Assembly (NCBI RefSeq): GCF_030440365.1
Contig: NZ_CP124050.1
Location: forward strand, 744,001 to 808,000
Length of the DNA stretch: 64,000 nucleotides
Direction: 5' to 3'
From: [Borrelia] lusitaniae
Lineage (GTDB): Bacteria > Spirochaetota > Spirochaetia > Borreliales > Borreliaceae
The translations under genes were made by a program, and so were the position numbers. Positions 19,114 to 28,425 of the stretch are shown here, piece after piece (within the stretch, counting starts at the first letter, position 1; the number at the start of each line of letters is the position of its first letter). A model generated the notes under the pieces. That model was not told the origin of the DNA. It saw only the letters and a list, made by a program, of their open reading frames with translations, and searched no databases.

Positions 19114-20436
19114 ATGTTGAAATTTGAGTTTAGCGATAGGTTTTTACTTTTTAGTTATTTTGTTTTCATTATGCTTATAGGCTCTTTTTTGTTAATGTTG
19201 CCTATTTCTTGGAAAGGTGATGGCAAATTAGCATACATTGATGCTCTTTTTACTGCTGTTTCTGCTGTAAGTATTACAGGTCTTGTAACGGTTCAAATAG
19301 AAAGTTTTTCTACTTTTGGATTTATTTTGATAATGTTACTAATCCAGCTTGGAGGCCTTGGATTTATAAGTATTACTACTTTTTATTTGCTTATACCTAA
19401 AAAGAAAATGAATCTAACAGATGCAAGAATAATAAAGCAGTATTCTCTTTCAAATATAGAATATAATCCTATTAGAATTTTAAAAAGTATACTTTTTATA
19501 ACTTTTTCAATTGAAACGATAGGTTTAATATTAATACTTGTTTGTTTTAAAATTAGGGGAGTTAATATTTCATTCTTAGAGGCTTTATTTACGACAATTT
19601 CTGCTTTTTGCAATGCGGGTTTTTCCATGCATTCTGAGAGTATTTATGCATGGCGAGATGTTCCTGAAGCTATAGTTGTGGTTTCTATTTTAATAATTTG
19701 TGGTGGACTTGGGTTTATGGTCTATAGAGATGTAAACAATACTATTAAGAATAAAAAAAAATTATCACTTCATGCTAAAATAGTTTTTTCTTTAAGTTTT
19801 TTTTTAATTATAATTGGTGCAATTTTATTTTTTTTTACAGAAATGCATAAATTAAAAGATGGTTATTCAATGAGTACTCTAATATTTAATTCAATTTTTT
19901 ATTCTATTAGTACTAGAACAGCTGGTTTTAATTATCTTGATAATTCTTTAATAAGCGGAAGGACTCAAATAGTTTCTTTACCATTTATGTTTATTGGTGG
20001 GGCACCCGGATCAACTTCAGGAGGCATTAAGATTACAACATTTTTTTTAATTGTATTAGCTGTTTTTAAAAATCAAAACGGCAATGGATATATTATTGGA
20101 TCTTATAAGGTTTCAATAGATAGTATAAGATTTGCACTTTTATTTTTTGCAAGAGCTATTTTTATTGTAAGTTTTTCCTTTTTTATGCTTCTTTTGTTTG
20201 AGGGAGGATCTGGCAATTGGAAGGTTATTGATTTAGGGTATGAAGTATTTTCTGCTTTTGGAACAGTTGGTCTTTCAGTTGGAGTAACCCAAGATTTGTC
20301 ATTTTGGGGTAAAGTCATTATAATTTTTACTATGTTTGCAGGACGAATAGGGCTTTTTTCAATGGCTGTTTTTGTTTCAAGAAGGTCGCGCTTTGAAGAA
20401 TTTACAAGGCCAAGGCAAGATATTTTGGTTGGTTGA
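19114..20436 (+). CDS. ktrB: Potassium uptake channel subunit KtrB
   Basis: A 440-residue Trk/Ktr/HKT superfamily membrane protein with four pseudo-repeated M1-P-M2 units. The four selectivity-filter loops are recognisable: SITGLVTV, FCNAGFS, STRTAGFN and FGTVGLSVG, each with the conserved Gly. The third M2 region contains the GG/AS-rich gate loop (FIGGAPGSTSGGIK) typical of KtrB. The ATG at 19114 is used; a TTG three bases on is possible. ktrA overlaps its last bases. Known from Borrelia as the main potassium importer, required since no Kdp or Trk genes are adjacent. Confidence 0.95.
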   Translation: MLKFEFSDRFLLFSYFVFIMLIGSFLLMLPISWKGDGKLAYIDALFTAVSAVSITGLVTVQIESFSTFGFILIMLLIQLGGLGFISITTFYLLIPKKKMNLTDARIIKQYSLSNIEYNPIRILKSILFITFSIETIGLILILVCFKIRGVNISFLEALFTTISAFCNAGFSMHSESIYAWRDVPEAIVVVSILIICGGLGFMVYRDVNNTIKNKKKLSLHAKIVFSLSFFLIIIGAILFFFTEMHKLKDGYSMSTLIFNSIFYSISTRTAGFNYLDNSLISGRTQIVSLPFMFIGGAPGSTSGGIKITTFFLIVLAVFKNQNGNGYIIGSYKVSIDSIRFALLFFARAIFIVSFSFFMLLLFEGGSGNWKVIDLGYEVFSAFGTVGLSVGVTQDLSFWGKVIIIFTMFAGRIGLFSMAVFVSRRSRFEEFTRPRQDILVG

Positions 20437-21224
20437 AGCATATGAAAACATTTGTTATTATTGGACTTAGTAATTTAGGAATTCACTTGCTTGAAGATTT
20501 AAGCAGGCTTGATTGTCAAATTATTATTATAGATACATGCAAAGAGCTTATTGAAGAATATGACATGATATCTACAGAAAGCTTTGTTGTTGAACAATTT
20601 ACTAAAAATGCTTTAAAAAGAATAATTCCTGTGGATACAGACGCTGTTGTGATTGACTTTGATGATGATCTTGGTAAAAGTGCTCTTGTGACTCATTATT
20701 GCAATCTTTTAGGTCTAAAGGAAATATGTGTTAAGACAGAAAATAGGGATGATGCTGAAATATTAAAAACTCTTGGCGCTACAAAAATTATATTTCCAAG
20801 TAAAGATGCTGCAAGAAGATTGACCCCATTATTGGTATCTCCTAATCTTTCAACTTATAATATTATTGGGTATGATATTATTGTTGCTGAGACTGTTATT
20901 CCCAAAGAATATGTTGGTAAAACTCTTTTTGAAGCTGATCTTAGAAGAGAACGTGGGATTACAGTTATTGCTGTTAGGAATTTAAGTAATTCTAGATATG
21001 AATTTGTTGATGGAGATTATTTTTTTTTAAAAGATGATAAAATTGTAATTTGTGGGAAACCAGATAGTATTGAAAATTTTACAAACAATAAAGATTTAAT
21101 TAAAGATTTAATTTCGGTTTCTAAAGAGGATGAAAATTTAAATAAATATACTGAAAAGAAATCTAGATTTTTTGGGATTTTGAATTTTATGAAAATTTTT
21201 CAAAAAAATCGTAAGAATAATTAG
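20433..21224 (+). CDS. ktrA: Ktr regulatory RCK subunit KtrA
   Basis: A 263-residue cytosolic regulator that binds nucleotide (ATP/ADP or NAD) as an octameric ring gating KtrB. The Rossmann part begins at FVIIGLSNLGIHLLEDL and ends the first strand pair with an acidic IIIDT; RCK-C follows (about 140-215, VGKTLFEADLRRERGITVIAVR). The frame opens at a TTG at 20433 overlapping ktrB by 4 bases; the ATG at 20442 gives the canonical KtrA N-terminus MKTFVIIG and is equally likely. The last 45 residues are a charged tail. Confidence 0.94.
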   Translation: MKHMKTFVIIGLSNLGIHLLEDLSRLDCQIIIIDTCKELIEEYDMISTESFVVEQFTKNALKRIIPVDTDAVVIDFDDDLGKSALVTHYCNLLGLKEICVKTENRDDAEILKTLGATKIIFPSKDAARRLTPLLVSPNLSTYNIIGYDIIVAETVIPKEYVGKTLFEADLRRERGITVIAVRNLSNSRYEFVDGDYFFLKDDKIVICGKPDSIENFTNNKDLIKDLISVSKEDENLNKYTEKKSRFFGILNFMKIFQKNRKNN

Positions 21225-21233
21225 GATTCAAGA

Positions 21234-22205
21234 ATGACTAAAATTATTCCTGTAGCAAGTGGCAAAGGTGGTGTTGGAAAAACATCTTTTGTTGCAAATG
21301 TTGGCTATAAGCTTTCTAGTTTGGGTAAAACTGTGATACTTGTTGATCTTGATCTTGGAGGCTCTAATTTACATACTTGTTTGGGTGTTAAAAATAAAGG
21401 CGTGGGCATTGGTTCTTTTATTAATAAAAAGAATAAGAGTTTTTCAGATTTAGTATGCAAAACATCTTATGATAAACTTTACCTTATTCCAGGTGATGCT
21501 CTTTATACGGGAACAGCCAATCTTTCTTTTTCTGTTAAGAAAAAGATTATAGAATCTATTCAAAAAGATCTTATTGCTGATTTTATTTTTTTAGATTTGG
21601 GATCTGGAACTTCTTATAATACAATAGATTTTTATTTGGCATCTTATAGTGGTGTAATTGTTACGGTGCCAGAAACCCCCTCTATACTTAATGCTTATTC
21701 TTTTTTAAAGAATGCTCTTTATCGTCTTTTATATTTAGGCTTTCCGCAAAAAAGTCCTGAGCGCGATTATATTGGTAATTTTTTTAAAGATAAGATTGAA
21801 GGAACAAATCTTGGATTTAAAGATTTGGTTGTTGGGATTGAACTTATTTCTTTGAGTTCTTCTTTGAAAGTTAAAAAGATGATGAATAATTTTTATCCCA
21901 GAGTAGTATTAAATAGAATAGAAACTAGCGAAGAGATTGCTATGTGTGAAAATTTGATTAATGTCGTTAAGAATAATATTAATATACCAATAGAGTTTAT
22001 AGGCTTTGTGCCTTTTGCAAAAAGTTTTAGAGAGGCTATTAATAATAGAGTGCCATTTATTGATTTTGAAAAGAATTCAAAGTTGAATAAATATTTTGAA
22101 TTCATAGCTGGCAATTTAATTAAATCTTCTGTTGAAGGGTCTCCTTATATTTACGATGACATATACGATATGATTAAAGATCAAAGTCAATTTATTAGAA
22201 AGTAA
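21234..22205 (+). CDS. MinD/FlhG-family P-loop ATPase
   Basis: A 323-residue ParA/MinD superfamily ATPase. The deviant Walker A is SGKGGVGKTS (residues 9-18) and Walker A' VDLDLGGSNLH; the hhhhDxG of Walker B is FIFLDLGSGTSYN. It resembles FlhG/YlxH proteins more than division-site MinD because the region after Walker B (SILNAYSFLKNALYRLLY) and the C-terminus (no clear amphipathic membrane targeting helix) fit that group. Nearby genes are for potassium and glycolysis, so context does not fix the cargo. It starts 9 bases after ktrA and could be cotranscribed. Confidence 0.85.
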   Translation: MTKIIPVASGKGGVGKTSFVANVGYKLSSLGKTVILVDLDLGGSNLHTCLGVKNKGVGIGSFINKKNKSFSDLVCKTSYDKLYLIPGDALYTGTANLSFSVKKKIIESIQKDLIADFIFLDLGSGTSYNTIDFYLASYSGVIVTVPETPSILNAYSFLKNALYRLLYLGFPQKSPERDYIGNFFKDKIEGTNLGFKDLVVGIELISLSSSLKVKKMMNNFYPRVVLNRIETSEEIAMCENLINVVKNNINIPIEFIGFVPFAKSFREAINNRVPFIDFEKNSKLNKYFEFIAGNLIKSSVEGSPYIYDDIYDMIKDQSQFIRK

Positions 22206-22235
22206 TTAGGCTATAATTCTATAAAGGAGTATTTG

Positions 22236-23579
22236 GTGTATAGAATTAAAAATGAAAATTTAGATTTTAAAATAGATAGTTTGGGAGAATGTAAGCAAAA
22301 TAATCCTTTGATTGATTTTTATGCTGGCGAAGGTTCTTCACATTTTGTTAATGAAAAAAACAAAATTAAGTTTAGTGTATATAGAAATGAGGATAATGGA
22401 GATAGGTATGAAGATGTTCTTTTAGAAAAAGCTGGACCTAGAGAAAAAATTTATTTTGTGCCCAGACATGTTAAAGCCGCTATTACTACTTGTGGTGGGC
22501 TTTGTCCTGGTTTTAACGATGTTATTCGTTCTATTGTGCGAACTTTATGGAAAATTTATGGGGTTCGTAATATTTATGGGGTAAAATTTGGATATCAAGG
22601 TCTTCTTCCTGAGTCAAATTCACCTTTTATTAATCTTAATCCAGATGTTGTGGATGATATTAATAAATTTGGAGGCACTATTCTTGGCTCTTCAAGGGGT
22701 GGTATTAAACCTGTAGAAATAGTTGATACTTTAGAGAGAATGAACATTAATATGATTTTTAATATTGGTGGAGATGGCACTCAAAAGGGGTCTCTTCTTA
22801 TTGCCGAAGAAATAGAAAAAAGAAATTTAAAAATAGCAGTTGTGGGCATTCCTAAAACTGTAGATAATGATTTTATGTTTGTTCAAAAATCTTTTGGGTT
22901 TGAGACCGCTGTAGAACAAGCGGTTGCAGCTGTTGCTGGTGCTCATTTTGAAGCTAATAGTGCTTATAATGGCATTGGGCTTGTTAAAGTTATGGGGCGG
23001 GATTCTGGATTTATTGCTGCTCATACGGCGCTTTCTTCTAATGATGTTAATTTTTGCTTAATTCCAGAGCTTGATTTTGACATAGAAGGTCCTAATGGAT
23101 TTCTTGTTCATCTTGAAAGACGACTTTTAGAAAAAGAAAGTTTAGAAGAAATTCCCCATGCAGTAATATTGATAGCAGAAGGGGCAGGGCAAAAATATTT
23201 TGACCATTTTCCTCGCAAGAAAGACGATTCTGGGAATTTGCTTTATGAGGATATTGGGCTTTATATTAAAGATAAAATTACAGAATATTTTAAAGCAAAA
23301 AATATACAATTTACTCTTAAATACATCGATCCTAGCTATATTATTAGAAGTTCGCCTGCTAATGCTAGTGATTCGCTTTATTGTGCTAGACTTGGTTCAA
23401 ATGCTGTTCATGCTGCAATGTCTGGTAAGACGAAAATGTTGATTAGCTTGTGGAGTACAAAATTTGTGCATATACCGATTAAAATGGCAGTAATTGACAG
23501 AAATAAGGTTAATCCAAATGGTTCTTTTTGGAGAGATGTTCTCTCAAGCACAGGACAACCGATTAGCATGAAGAATTAA
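22236..23579 (+). CDS. pfk: 6-phosphofructokinase, ATP-type site in a long PPi-like enzyme
   Basis: A 447-residue phosphofructokinase of the long clade that includes trypanosome and plant-type enzymes, phosphorylating fructose 6-phosphate. The phosphoryl-donor loop reads NIGGDGTQKG, with Gly where PPi enzymes have Asp, and the following loop is PKTVDND, with Lys as in the PPi enzymes. By analogy with trypanosomal PFK this pair predicts ATP use; this is an inference. Substrate motif MGRDSGF is present. A TTG at 22233 is in frame, but GGAG at 22226-22229 fits GTG 22236. Borrelia has a second, PPi-dependent PFK elsewhere (known). Confidence 0.92.
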   Translation: MYRIKNENLDFKIDSLGECKQNNPLIDFYAGEGSSHFVNEKNKIKFSVYRNEDNGDRYEDVLLEKAGPREKIYFVPRHVKAAITTCGGLCPGFNDVIRSIVRTLWKIYGVRNIYGVKFGYQGLLPESNSPFINLNPDVVDDINKFGGTILGSSRGGIKPVEIVDTLERMNINMIFNIGGDGTQKGSLLIAEEIEKRNLKIAVVGIPKTVDNDFMFVQKSFGFETAVEQAVAAVAGAHFEANSAYNGIGLVKVMGRDSGFIAAHTALSSNDVNFCLIPELDFDIEGPNGFLVHLERRLLEKESLEEIPHAVILIAEGAGQKYFDHFPRKKDDSGNLLYEDIGLYIKDKITEYFKAKNIQFTLKYIDPSYIIRSSPANASDSLYCARLGSNAVHAAMSGKTKMLISLWSTKFVHIPIKMAVIDRNKVNPNGSFWRDVLSSTGQPISMKN

Positions 23580-23596
23580 ATTATAATAAATTATTT

Positions 23597-24928
23597 CTAT
23601 TTGGCAGCATTTCCAGCAATATTTAATATATCCCAGGTTCTTGAGAATGGTGGAGAATATGAAAAATCCATCATTCCCAATTCTTTTGTTGTAAGTTTTG
23701 AATAGATTGCAATTGATAAAGCATGAATTCTTATTGCGGCTCCATTTTTTCCTATTGCTTGTGCTCCAAGAATTATTTTGGTGTTCTCTTCATAAATTAA
23801 TTTAATATAAATATCTTCTTGACCTGGATAATAATTTGTATGATTTTTATCCTTTACAAAAATTGTTTTATATTTTATTTGAAGTCTTTTTGCATCTTTT
23901 TCTGTAAGCCCTGTTCTTGCAGCTTCTAAAGATAGTATCTTGATTGAAGCTGAGCCCAATGTACCTTTAAATGGAACACGATTCCCAGCTAAATTTTCAC
24001 CAACTATTCTTCCAAGCTTGTTGGCTGTTGTTGCTAGGGGTATGTATTCATTTTTTTTGCTTACTATATTATAAATAGTTGCACAATCTCCAGCAGAAAA
24101 AATATTTTTTATGCTGGTTTCTCCATATTCATTTACAATTATTGCTCCATTTGTAGTAGTTTTAAGTTGATTTTCCAAAAATTCAGTAGCAGGTTTTATT
24201 CCGGTAGCAAGTATAACAACGTCAGCTTGATAAGTATTTTTGTTTGTTACTACTCCTTCTACCTTTTTTTCTCCTATTAAACTTTTTACAAACTCATTTG
24301 TATGAAGATCAACTTCTTTTTTTATTAGTTCTTCTTCCATTATTTTAACTATTTCTTCGTCAAAGGAATCTGTGAGAATGTGTTTGTCTAATTGAATTAA
24401 TCTTACATTTTTTCTTTTATTTTTTGCTGCTTCTATCATTTCAATTCCAATATATCCAGCACCAATTATCACTATATTTTTAATCTCTTCTTTATCCATT
24501 AAATTTTTTAATTTTTGGCCGTCTTCTAAATTTCTCAGGGTATAAAAATTTTCTAGATTGATATTATTTATTGCTGGGATAATAGGCTTTGCACCAGTTG
24601 CTACCATTAATTTGTCGTAAGTATTGTTAAAAATGCTTCCCGTTTTTTGATTTTTTATTACAATTGTATTACTTTTTGCATTAATTTTGATAACTTCGTG
24701 ATTAGTTTTAACAGAGATTTCATCTTTTTCGAATTCTTCTTTTGTTCTTGAAATCATTGCATTTGGATTGTCAAAAAATCCTCCTATAAAGTAAGGCAGG
24801 CCACAAGTTCCAAAAGATACAATATTTGTTTTTTCATAAATAGTAATATCTAGGCTTTTGTTTAAGCGTTTTGCTTTAGCTGCAGCACTAGTTCCTGCTG
24901 ATGTGCCCCCAATAATTATTATTTTCAT
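23597..24928 (-). CDS. cdr: Coenzyme A disulfide reductase
   Basis: A 443-residue FAD enzyme of the single-cysteine pyridine nucleotide-disulfide oxidoreductase family. FAD motif GGTSAGTSAA at residues 7-16; redox Cys42 in SFGTCGLPY, the hallmark shared by CoA-disulfide reductase and NADH oxidase; NAD motif IIGAGYIGIEM near residue 155; second FAD motif FSAGDCAT near 275. Borrelia lacks glutathione and keeps CoA-SH as its main thiol, regenerated by this enzyme (established for B. burgdorferi). It is the distal gene of a minus-strand block with the symporter. Confidence 0.94.
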   Translation of the reverse strand: MKIIIIGGTSAGTSAAAKAKRLNKSLDITIYEKTNIVSFGTCGLPYFIGGFFDNPNAMISRTKEEFEKDEISVKTNHEVIKINAKSNTIVIKNQKTGSIFNNTYDKLMVATGAKPIIPAINNINLENFYTLRNLEDGQKLKNLMDKEEIKNIVIIGAGYIGIEMIEAAKNKRKNVRLIQLDKHILTDSFDEEIVKIMEEELIKKEVDLHTNEFVKSLIGEKKVEGVVTNKNTYQADVVILATGIKPATEFLENQLKTTTNGAIIVNEYGETSIKNIFSAGDCATIYNIVSKKNEYIPLATTANKLGRIVGENLAGNRVPFKGTLGSASIKILSLEAARTGLTEKDAKRLQIKYKTIFVKDKNHTNYYPGQEDIYIKLIYEENTKIILGAQAIGKNGAAIRIHALSIAIYSKLTTKELGMMDFSYSPPFSRTWDILNIAGNAAK

Positions 24929-24942
24929 GATTGTTTTTCCAT

Positions 24943-26334
24943 TTATTTGCCTATTAGCTCTGTTGTATTGTATGTATTGTGGTTTAATTGTTTAAGCTTT
25001 TTAGCAGATATAACACCAGCAAGCATTGAACCGCTTACATTAACAGCTGTTCTTCCCATGTCAATTAAAGGTTCAACAGATATTACAAGCCCTACTAATC
25101 CTACTGGAAAGTTCATTGCTGAGAGCACCATTAATGAAGCTGTTGTTGCGCCTCCCCCAGCGCCAGCAACCCCAAATGAAGTTATTATTATCAATCCAAG
25201 AAGTTTGAGTATAAATAAATAATCTGTAGGGTTTATTCCTTGAGTGGGTGCTAGCATTATTGCAAGCATAGCAGGGTGCAGTGCTGCACAACCATTTTGC
25301 CCAATTGATGTTCCAAATGAGCTTGATAAATTTGCTATTCCCTCGCTTACTCCTAGGTTTTTAGTTTGAATTTCTATATTAATAGGTATGGTTGCAGCAC
25401 TAGATCTCGATATGAATGCAAATGTTAGCGCTGGAGATATTTTTTTTATAAAAGTAATTGGGTTTAATTTATTTATTGCAATTAATGTCATATGCATAAG
25501 AAATGTAAGACCTATGGCAATGTAGGAGGCAATTACAAATTCTCCAAGCTTTATTATGCTCTTGATTTCGCTTGTTGCTGTAATTTTTGTTATTAAAGCT
25601 AATATAGCATAAGGAGTTAGTTTTAAAATTAAAGTTACTATTCCTAGTATTGTGTCTTGAAGTGTTAATATTATTTTTTTTAAAAATTCTATTGATTCTG
25701 GTTTTTTGATAGATGTTTTAAGGGCGGCTATTCCTATGATAGCTGAGAATATCACAACTGCGATTGTTGAGTTTTGTCTAAGTCCTGCTAAATCCTCAAA
25801 TATATTTTGCGGAATAAGTTCTGTGATTTTTTTTGTGATTGGTGTTTGCTTTAATATTTCAAGACCTTGTTCTAATTTTTCACCTTGTAAAATTTCGCTT
25901 GCTTCTGCTTGCAATCCTTCAGCTGTTAATCCTAATATTAAAGCAGTGAAAATGCCAATTATAGCAGCAAGACCTGCTATAAATACTAGTGTTAATATTA
26001 CAAATATGCTCATTTTTCCAACATCTTTACTGTTTGTTAATTTTATTATTGCAGAGATTATTGATGTTATTATTAAGGGTATTATAATCATTTTAAGAAG
26101 TCTTACATATCCATCACCTAAAATACTTATCCAATTGATAGTTTCTTTTGTTATAGATGAGTTTGTGCCATAAAAATATTGGATAGTCATTCCAAATGCT
26201 ATTCCTAGTCCTAACGATATAAACACTCTTTTTGTAAAAGAAATTTTTTTCCTTTTACAAAAATAAACTGTGCTTATTAGAATAAGCATTATTATAATAT
26301 TGATTAATGTATATAATATACTTGCCTTATCCAT
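24943..26334 (-). CDS. gltP: Dicarboxylate/amino acid:cation symporter (DAACS family)
   Basis: A 463-residue membrane transporter related to GltP/DctA, importing glutamate, aspartate or dicarboxylates with Na+ or H+. Eight membrane spans plus the two re-entrant loops: the serine-rich FISRSSAATIPI before the first and GAGGGATTASLMVLSAMNFP with the second. The frame begins at an ATG at 26349, but AGAGG lies 5 bases before the ATG at 26334, so that start is preferred. It has a hydrophilic insert rich in Glu near residues 140-175 (LTAEGLQAEASEILQGEKLE). Substrate is not determined by sequence. Confidence 0.92.
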   Translation of the reverse strand: MDKASILYTLINIIIMLILISTVYFCKRKKISFTKRVFISLGLGIAFGMTIQYFYGTNSSITKETINWISILGDGYVRLLKMIIIPLIITSIISAIIKLTNSKDVGKMSIFVILTLVFIAGLAAIIGIFTALILGLTAEGLQAEASEILQGEKLEQGLEILKQTPITKKITELIPQNIFEDLAGLRQNSTIAVVIFSAIIGIAALKTSIKKPESIEFLKKIILTLQDTILGIVTLILKLTPYAILALITKITATSEIKSIIKLGEFVIASYIAIGLTFLMHMTLIAINKLNPITFIKKISPALTFAFISRSSAATIPINIEIQTKNLGVSEGIANLSSSFGTSIGQNGCAALHPAMLAIMLAPTQGINPTDYLFILKLLGLIIITSFGVAGAGGGATTASLMVLSAMNFPVGLVGLVISVEPLIDMGRTAVNVSGSMLAGVISAKKLKQLNHNTYNTTELIGK

Positions 26335-26402
26335 TCTTACCTCTTGCATAAGCTTAGTTCATTATTTTTTAAACTTAAGGGTATATATTCAAAATTAATT
26401 AA

Positions 26403-27995
26403 TTAATCTTGTTTTAATATTTTTTTAGAATAAGATTTTATTACTTCATCTTCAAAATTGTCATTTTTTAAAATTTGATTTGCAAGAGTTTTTCCTAGCT
26501 GAACTCCTTCTTGATCGAATGAGTTTATATTTAATAAAAATCCCTCAAACATTACTTTATTCTCATAATGGGAGAGTATTGATCCTATTGCATAAGGTGT
26601 TAATTCTTTTGAATATATTAGCGCAGAAGGTCTCTCGCCTTTAAAGTTTTTATTTTTGTTGCTATTTTCTTTGCCTTTTGAAAATGCTATTATTTGGGCT
26701 ATTAAATTTGCTTTTAATTTGTCATTGCTTGAGCTGTTATCAGATATTACATCTTCTTTAAGCTGTGTTTCATTAAAGCCTATGAAATCCATTGGGACTA
26801 TATCTGTTCCTTGATGAAGCATTTGAAAGAATGAATGTTGAACATCCGTTCCAATGCCTCCCCAAATTATTCTTACAGTTTTATAGTTTATTGTTTGGTT
26901 AAATCTGTTTACACTTTTTCCATTGCTTTCCATTTCAAGTTGTTGTAAGTGAAGATAAAAATTTTCCATTGCTTTAGAATAAGCAATGATGCAGTTGCTA
27001 GTGTAGTTGAGAACATTTCTTTCGTATATACTAATTAGTGCTGCTAAGAGAGGCGCATTGTTTTTTACGTTTTTATTTAACGATTTTTTGTCAGCTTTAT
27101 TGGCCCCTTTTATAATTTCTTTTACAATTTTTTTTGTAAAGCAAAGAGTAAGTATCGCAAGTCCAACTGCTGATGTTGGAGAAAATCTTCCGCCTATTGA
27201 ATCATGCATGAAGAAATATTCAAGATATCCTTTTTCCTCTAAAGCTAGCATGCTATCTTTTAATGTTATAATGACCATTTGTTTTTTATATTCTTTTATG
27301 CCATTTGATTTTAATTTGTTTATTAAGAATTGCATATTAGCTTTGGTTTCTAATGTGTTTCCACTTTTTGAGACAATAATAAAAAGCGTTTCATTAAGAT
27401 TAATACTATTTAGCATTTCTTCTGATTCGTCTGGATCAATGTTTGAAATAAAATAACCATTCATTAATGCCATATTATGTTTTTTTGCGTAATTTTTTAT
27501 TGAGCTATAAAGAGCTTTTGGGCCTAGGCTGGATCCACCAATTCCTATTTGAACTACATTTTTAAACTTTTCGCCATTTGCACTTTTAATATTTCCAGAA
27601 TGTATTTGATTTGCAAAATTGTATATTTTTTCAAGTTCTGATTGGAAAAACTCTCTCATATTTTCTTTATTGTCTTCTATTACGTCTTTACCAAGTTGTC
27701 CTCTTGTAAGGTGATGTAGGACTTTTCTATTTTCACTAATATTGACCTTTTCCCCATTGAGTATTTCTTTATATTTTTCTATTAAATTTGCTTCATCGCT
27801 TAAATTTTGAAAAATTTTAAGATGGTTTTCATTAATTTGCTTTGAAGCATAATTATAATGCACACTATCTTCTTCTATTGTAATGTCGTACTCTTTTATT
27901 CTTTTTCCAGTTAATGCAGTTTTTAGCACTTCTGGAGCAACTTTTTCAAGGATTTTAAAATTTTCAAGTTCATTAAGATTTTTGTAATTTATCAT
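26403..27995 (-). CDS. pgi: Glucose-6-phosphate isomerase
   Basis: A 530-residue phosphoglucose isomerase of glycolysis. Signature regions: VQIGIGGSSLGPKALY, the phosphate loop FIIVSKSGNTLETKAN, the catalytic loop GGRFSPTSAVG and the C-terminal DQEGVQLGKTLA with the active-site Lys. A GTG at 28001 extends the frame by two codons, but AGGGG at 28003-28007 is spaced properly for the ATG at 27995. Borrelia depends wholly on glycolysis, so the gene should be essential. It follows the ParB-like gene by 23 bases in the same direction. Confidence 0.97.
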   Translation of the reverse strand: MINYKNLNELENFKILEKVAPEVLKTALTGKRIKEYDITIEEDSVHYNYASKQINENHLKIFQNLSDEANLIEKYKEILNGEKVNISENRKVLHHLTRGQLGKDVIEDNKENMREFFQSELEKIYNFANQIHSGNIKSANGEKFKNVVQIGIGGSSLGPKALYSSIKNYAKKHNMALMNGYFISNIDPDESEEMLNSINLNETLFIIVSKSGNTLETKANMQFLINKLKSNGIKEYKKQMVIITLKDSMLALEEKGYLEYFFMHDSIGGRFSPTSAVGLAILTLCFTKKIVKEIIKGANKADKKSLNKNVKNNAPLLAALISIYERNVLNYTSNCIIAYSKAMENFYLHLQQLEMESNGKSVNRFNQTINYKTVRIIWGGIGTDVQHSFFQMLHQGTDIVPMDFIGFNETQLKEDVISDNSSSNDKLKANLIAQIIAFSKGKENSNKNKNFKGERPSALIYSKELTPYAIGSILSHYENKVMFEGFLLNINSFDQEGVQLGKTLANQILKNDNFEDEVIKSYSKKILKQD

Positions 27996-28017
27996 AAACA
28001 CACCCCTTTATTATGGT

Positions 28018-28419
28018 TTAAATTTTTCTATTTTTTCTTTTCCACATGTTTTTAATTTTTAAGATAATAAATTTAATAAATCTTATTATTAAATTTTTCT
28101 CAGAATAAATTTTTAAGTAAGCTTCACCTTCGTTTGCTTCACTTTTTGTAAATGATTTTCTAACATTATTCTCATCAAGTTCAATTTCAAGTAAAGTTTT
28201 TTTGTTTTCAATTGAGATTACTTTTACCTCAGCTTCTTTGTAGCCGATTTCTTTTAAGGCTTGATATCTTCTAAATCCCGCTATTAAATTTTTATTTTTA
28301 TCTATTATTATTGGGTAAATTAACCCATGTTTTATAATGCTGTTTTTAAGGGTTTCAATGTCTCCGACATTTTTTCTAATTCTTTTTTTTATTTTTATTT
28401 GATCGATGTCTATTAACAT
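28018..28419 (-). CDS. Truncated ParB-like protein (N-terminal domain only)
   Basis: A 133-residue protein consisting of a ParB/Spo0J N-terminal domain: LIDIDQIKIKKRIRKN, ETLKNSIIKHGLIYPIII, then the CTP-binding GFRRYQAL (consensus GERRxRA) and ELDENNVRKSFTKSEANEGE (consensus ENxxRxxL). The helix-turn-helix and dimerisation domains of a normal ParB (about 280 residues) are missing; after residue 105 there is only a short hydrophobic then basic tail. It may still bind or hydrolyse CTP but should not read parS as ParB does. It lies between the class A PBP (6 bases) and pgi. Confidence 0.86.
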   Translation of the reverse strand: MLIDIDQIKIKKRIRKNVGDIETLKNSIIKHGLIYPIIIDKNKNLIAGFRRYQALKEIGYKEAEVKVISIENKKTLLEIELDENNVRKSFTKSEANEGEAYLKIYSEKNLIIRFIKFIILKIKNMWKRKNRKI

Positions 28420-28425
28420 ATTGTT

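Noticed and set aside
25706..26173. 155-codon plus-strand frame inside the symporter gene
   Set aside because: It mirrors the hydrophobic codons of the minus-strand transporter and has no ribosome site; long antisense frames are expected opposite membrane proteins.
27007..27456. 149-codon plus-strand frame inside pgi
   Set aside because: Antisense shadow of the well supported pgi gene.
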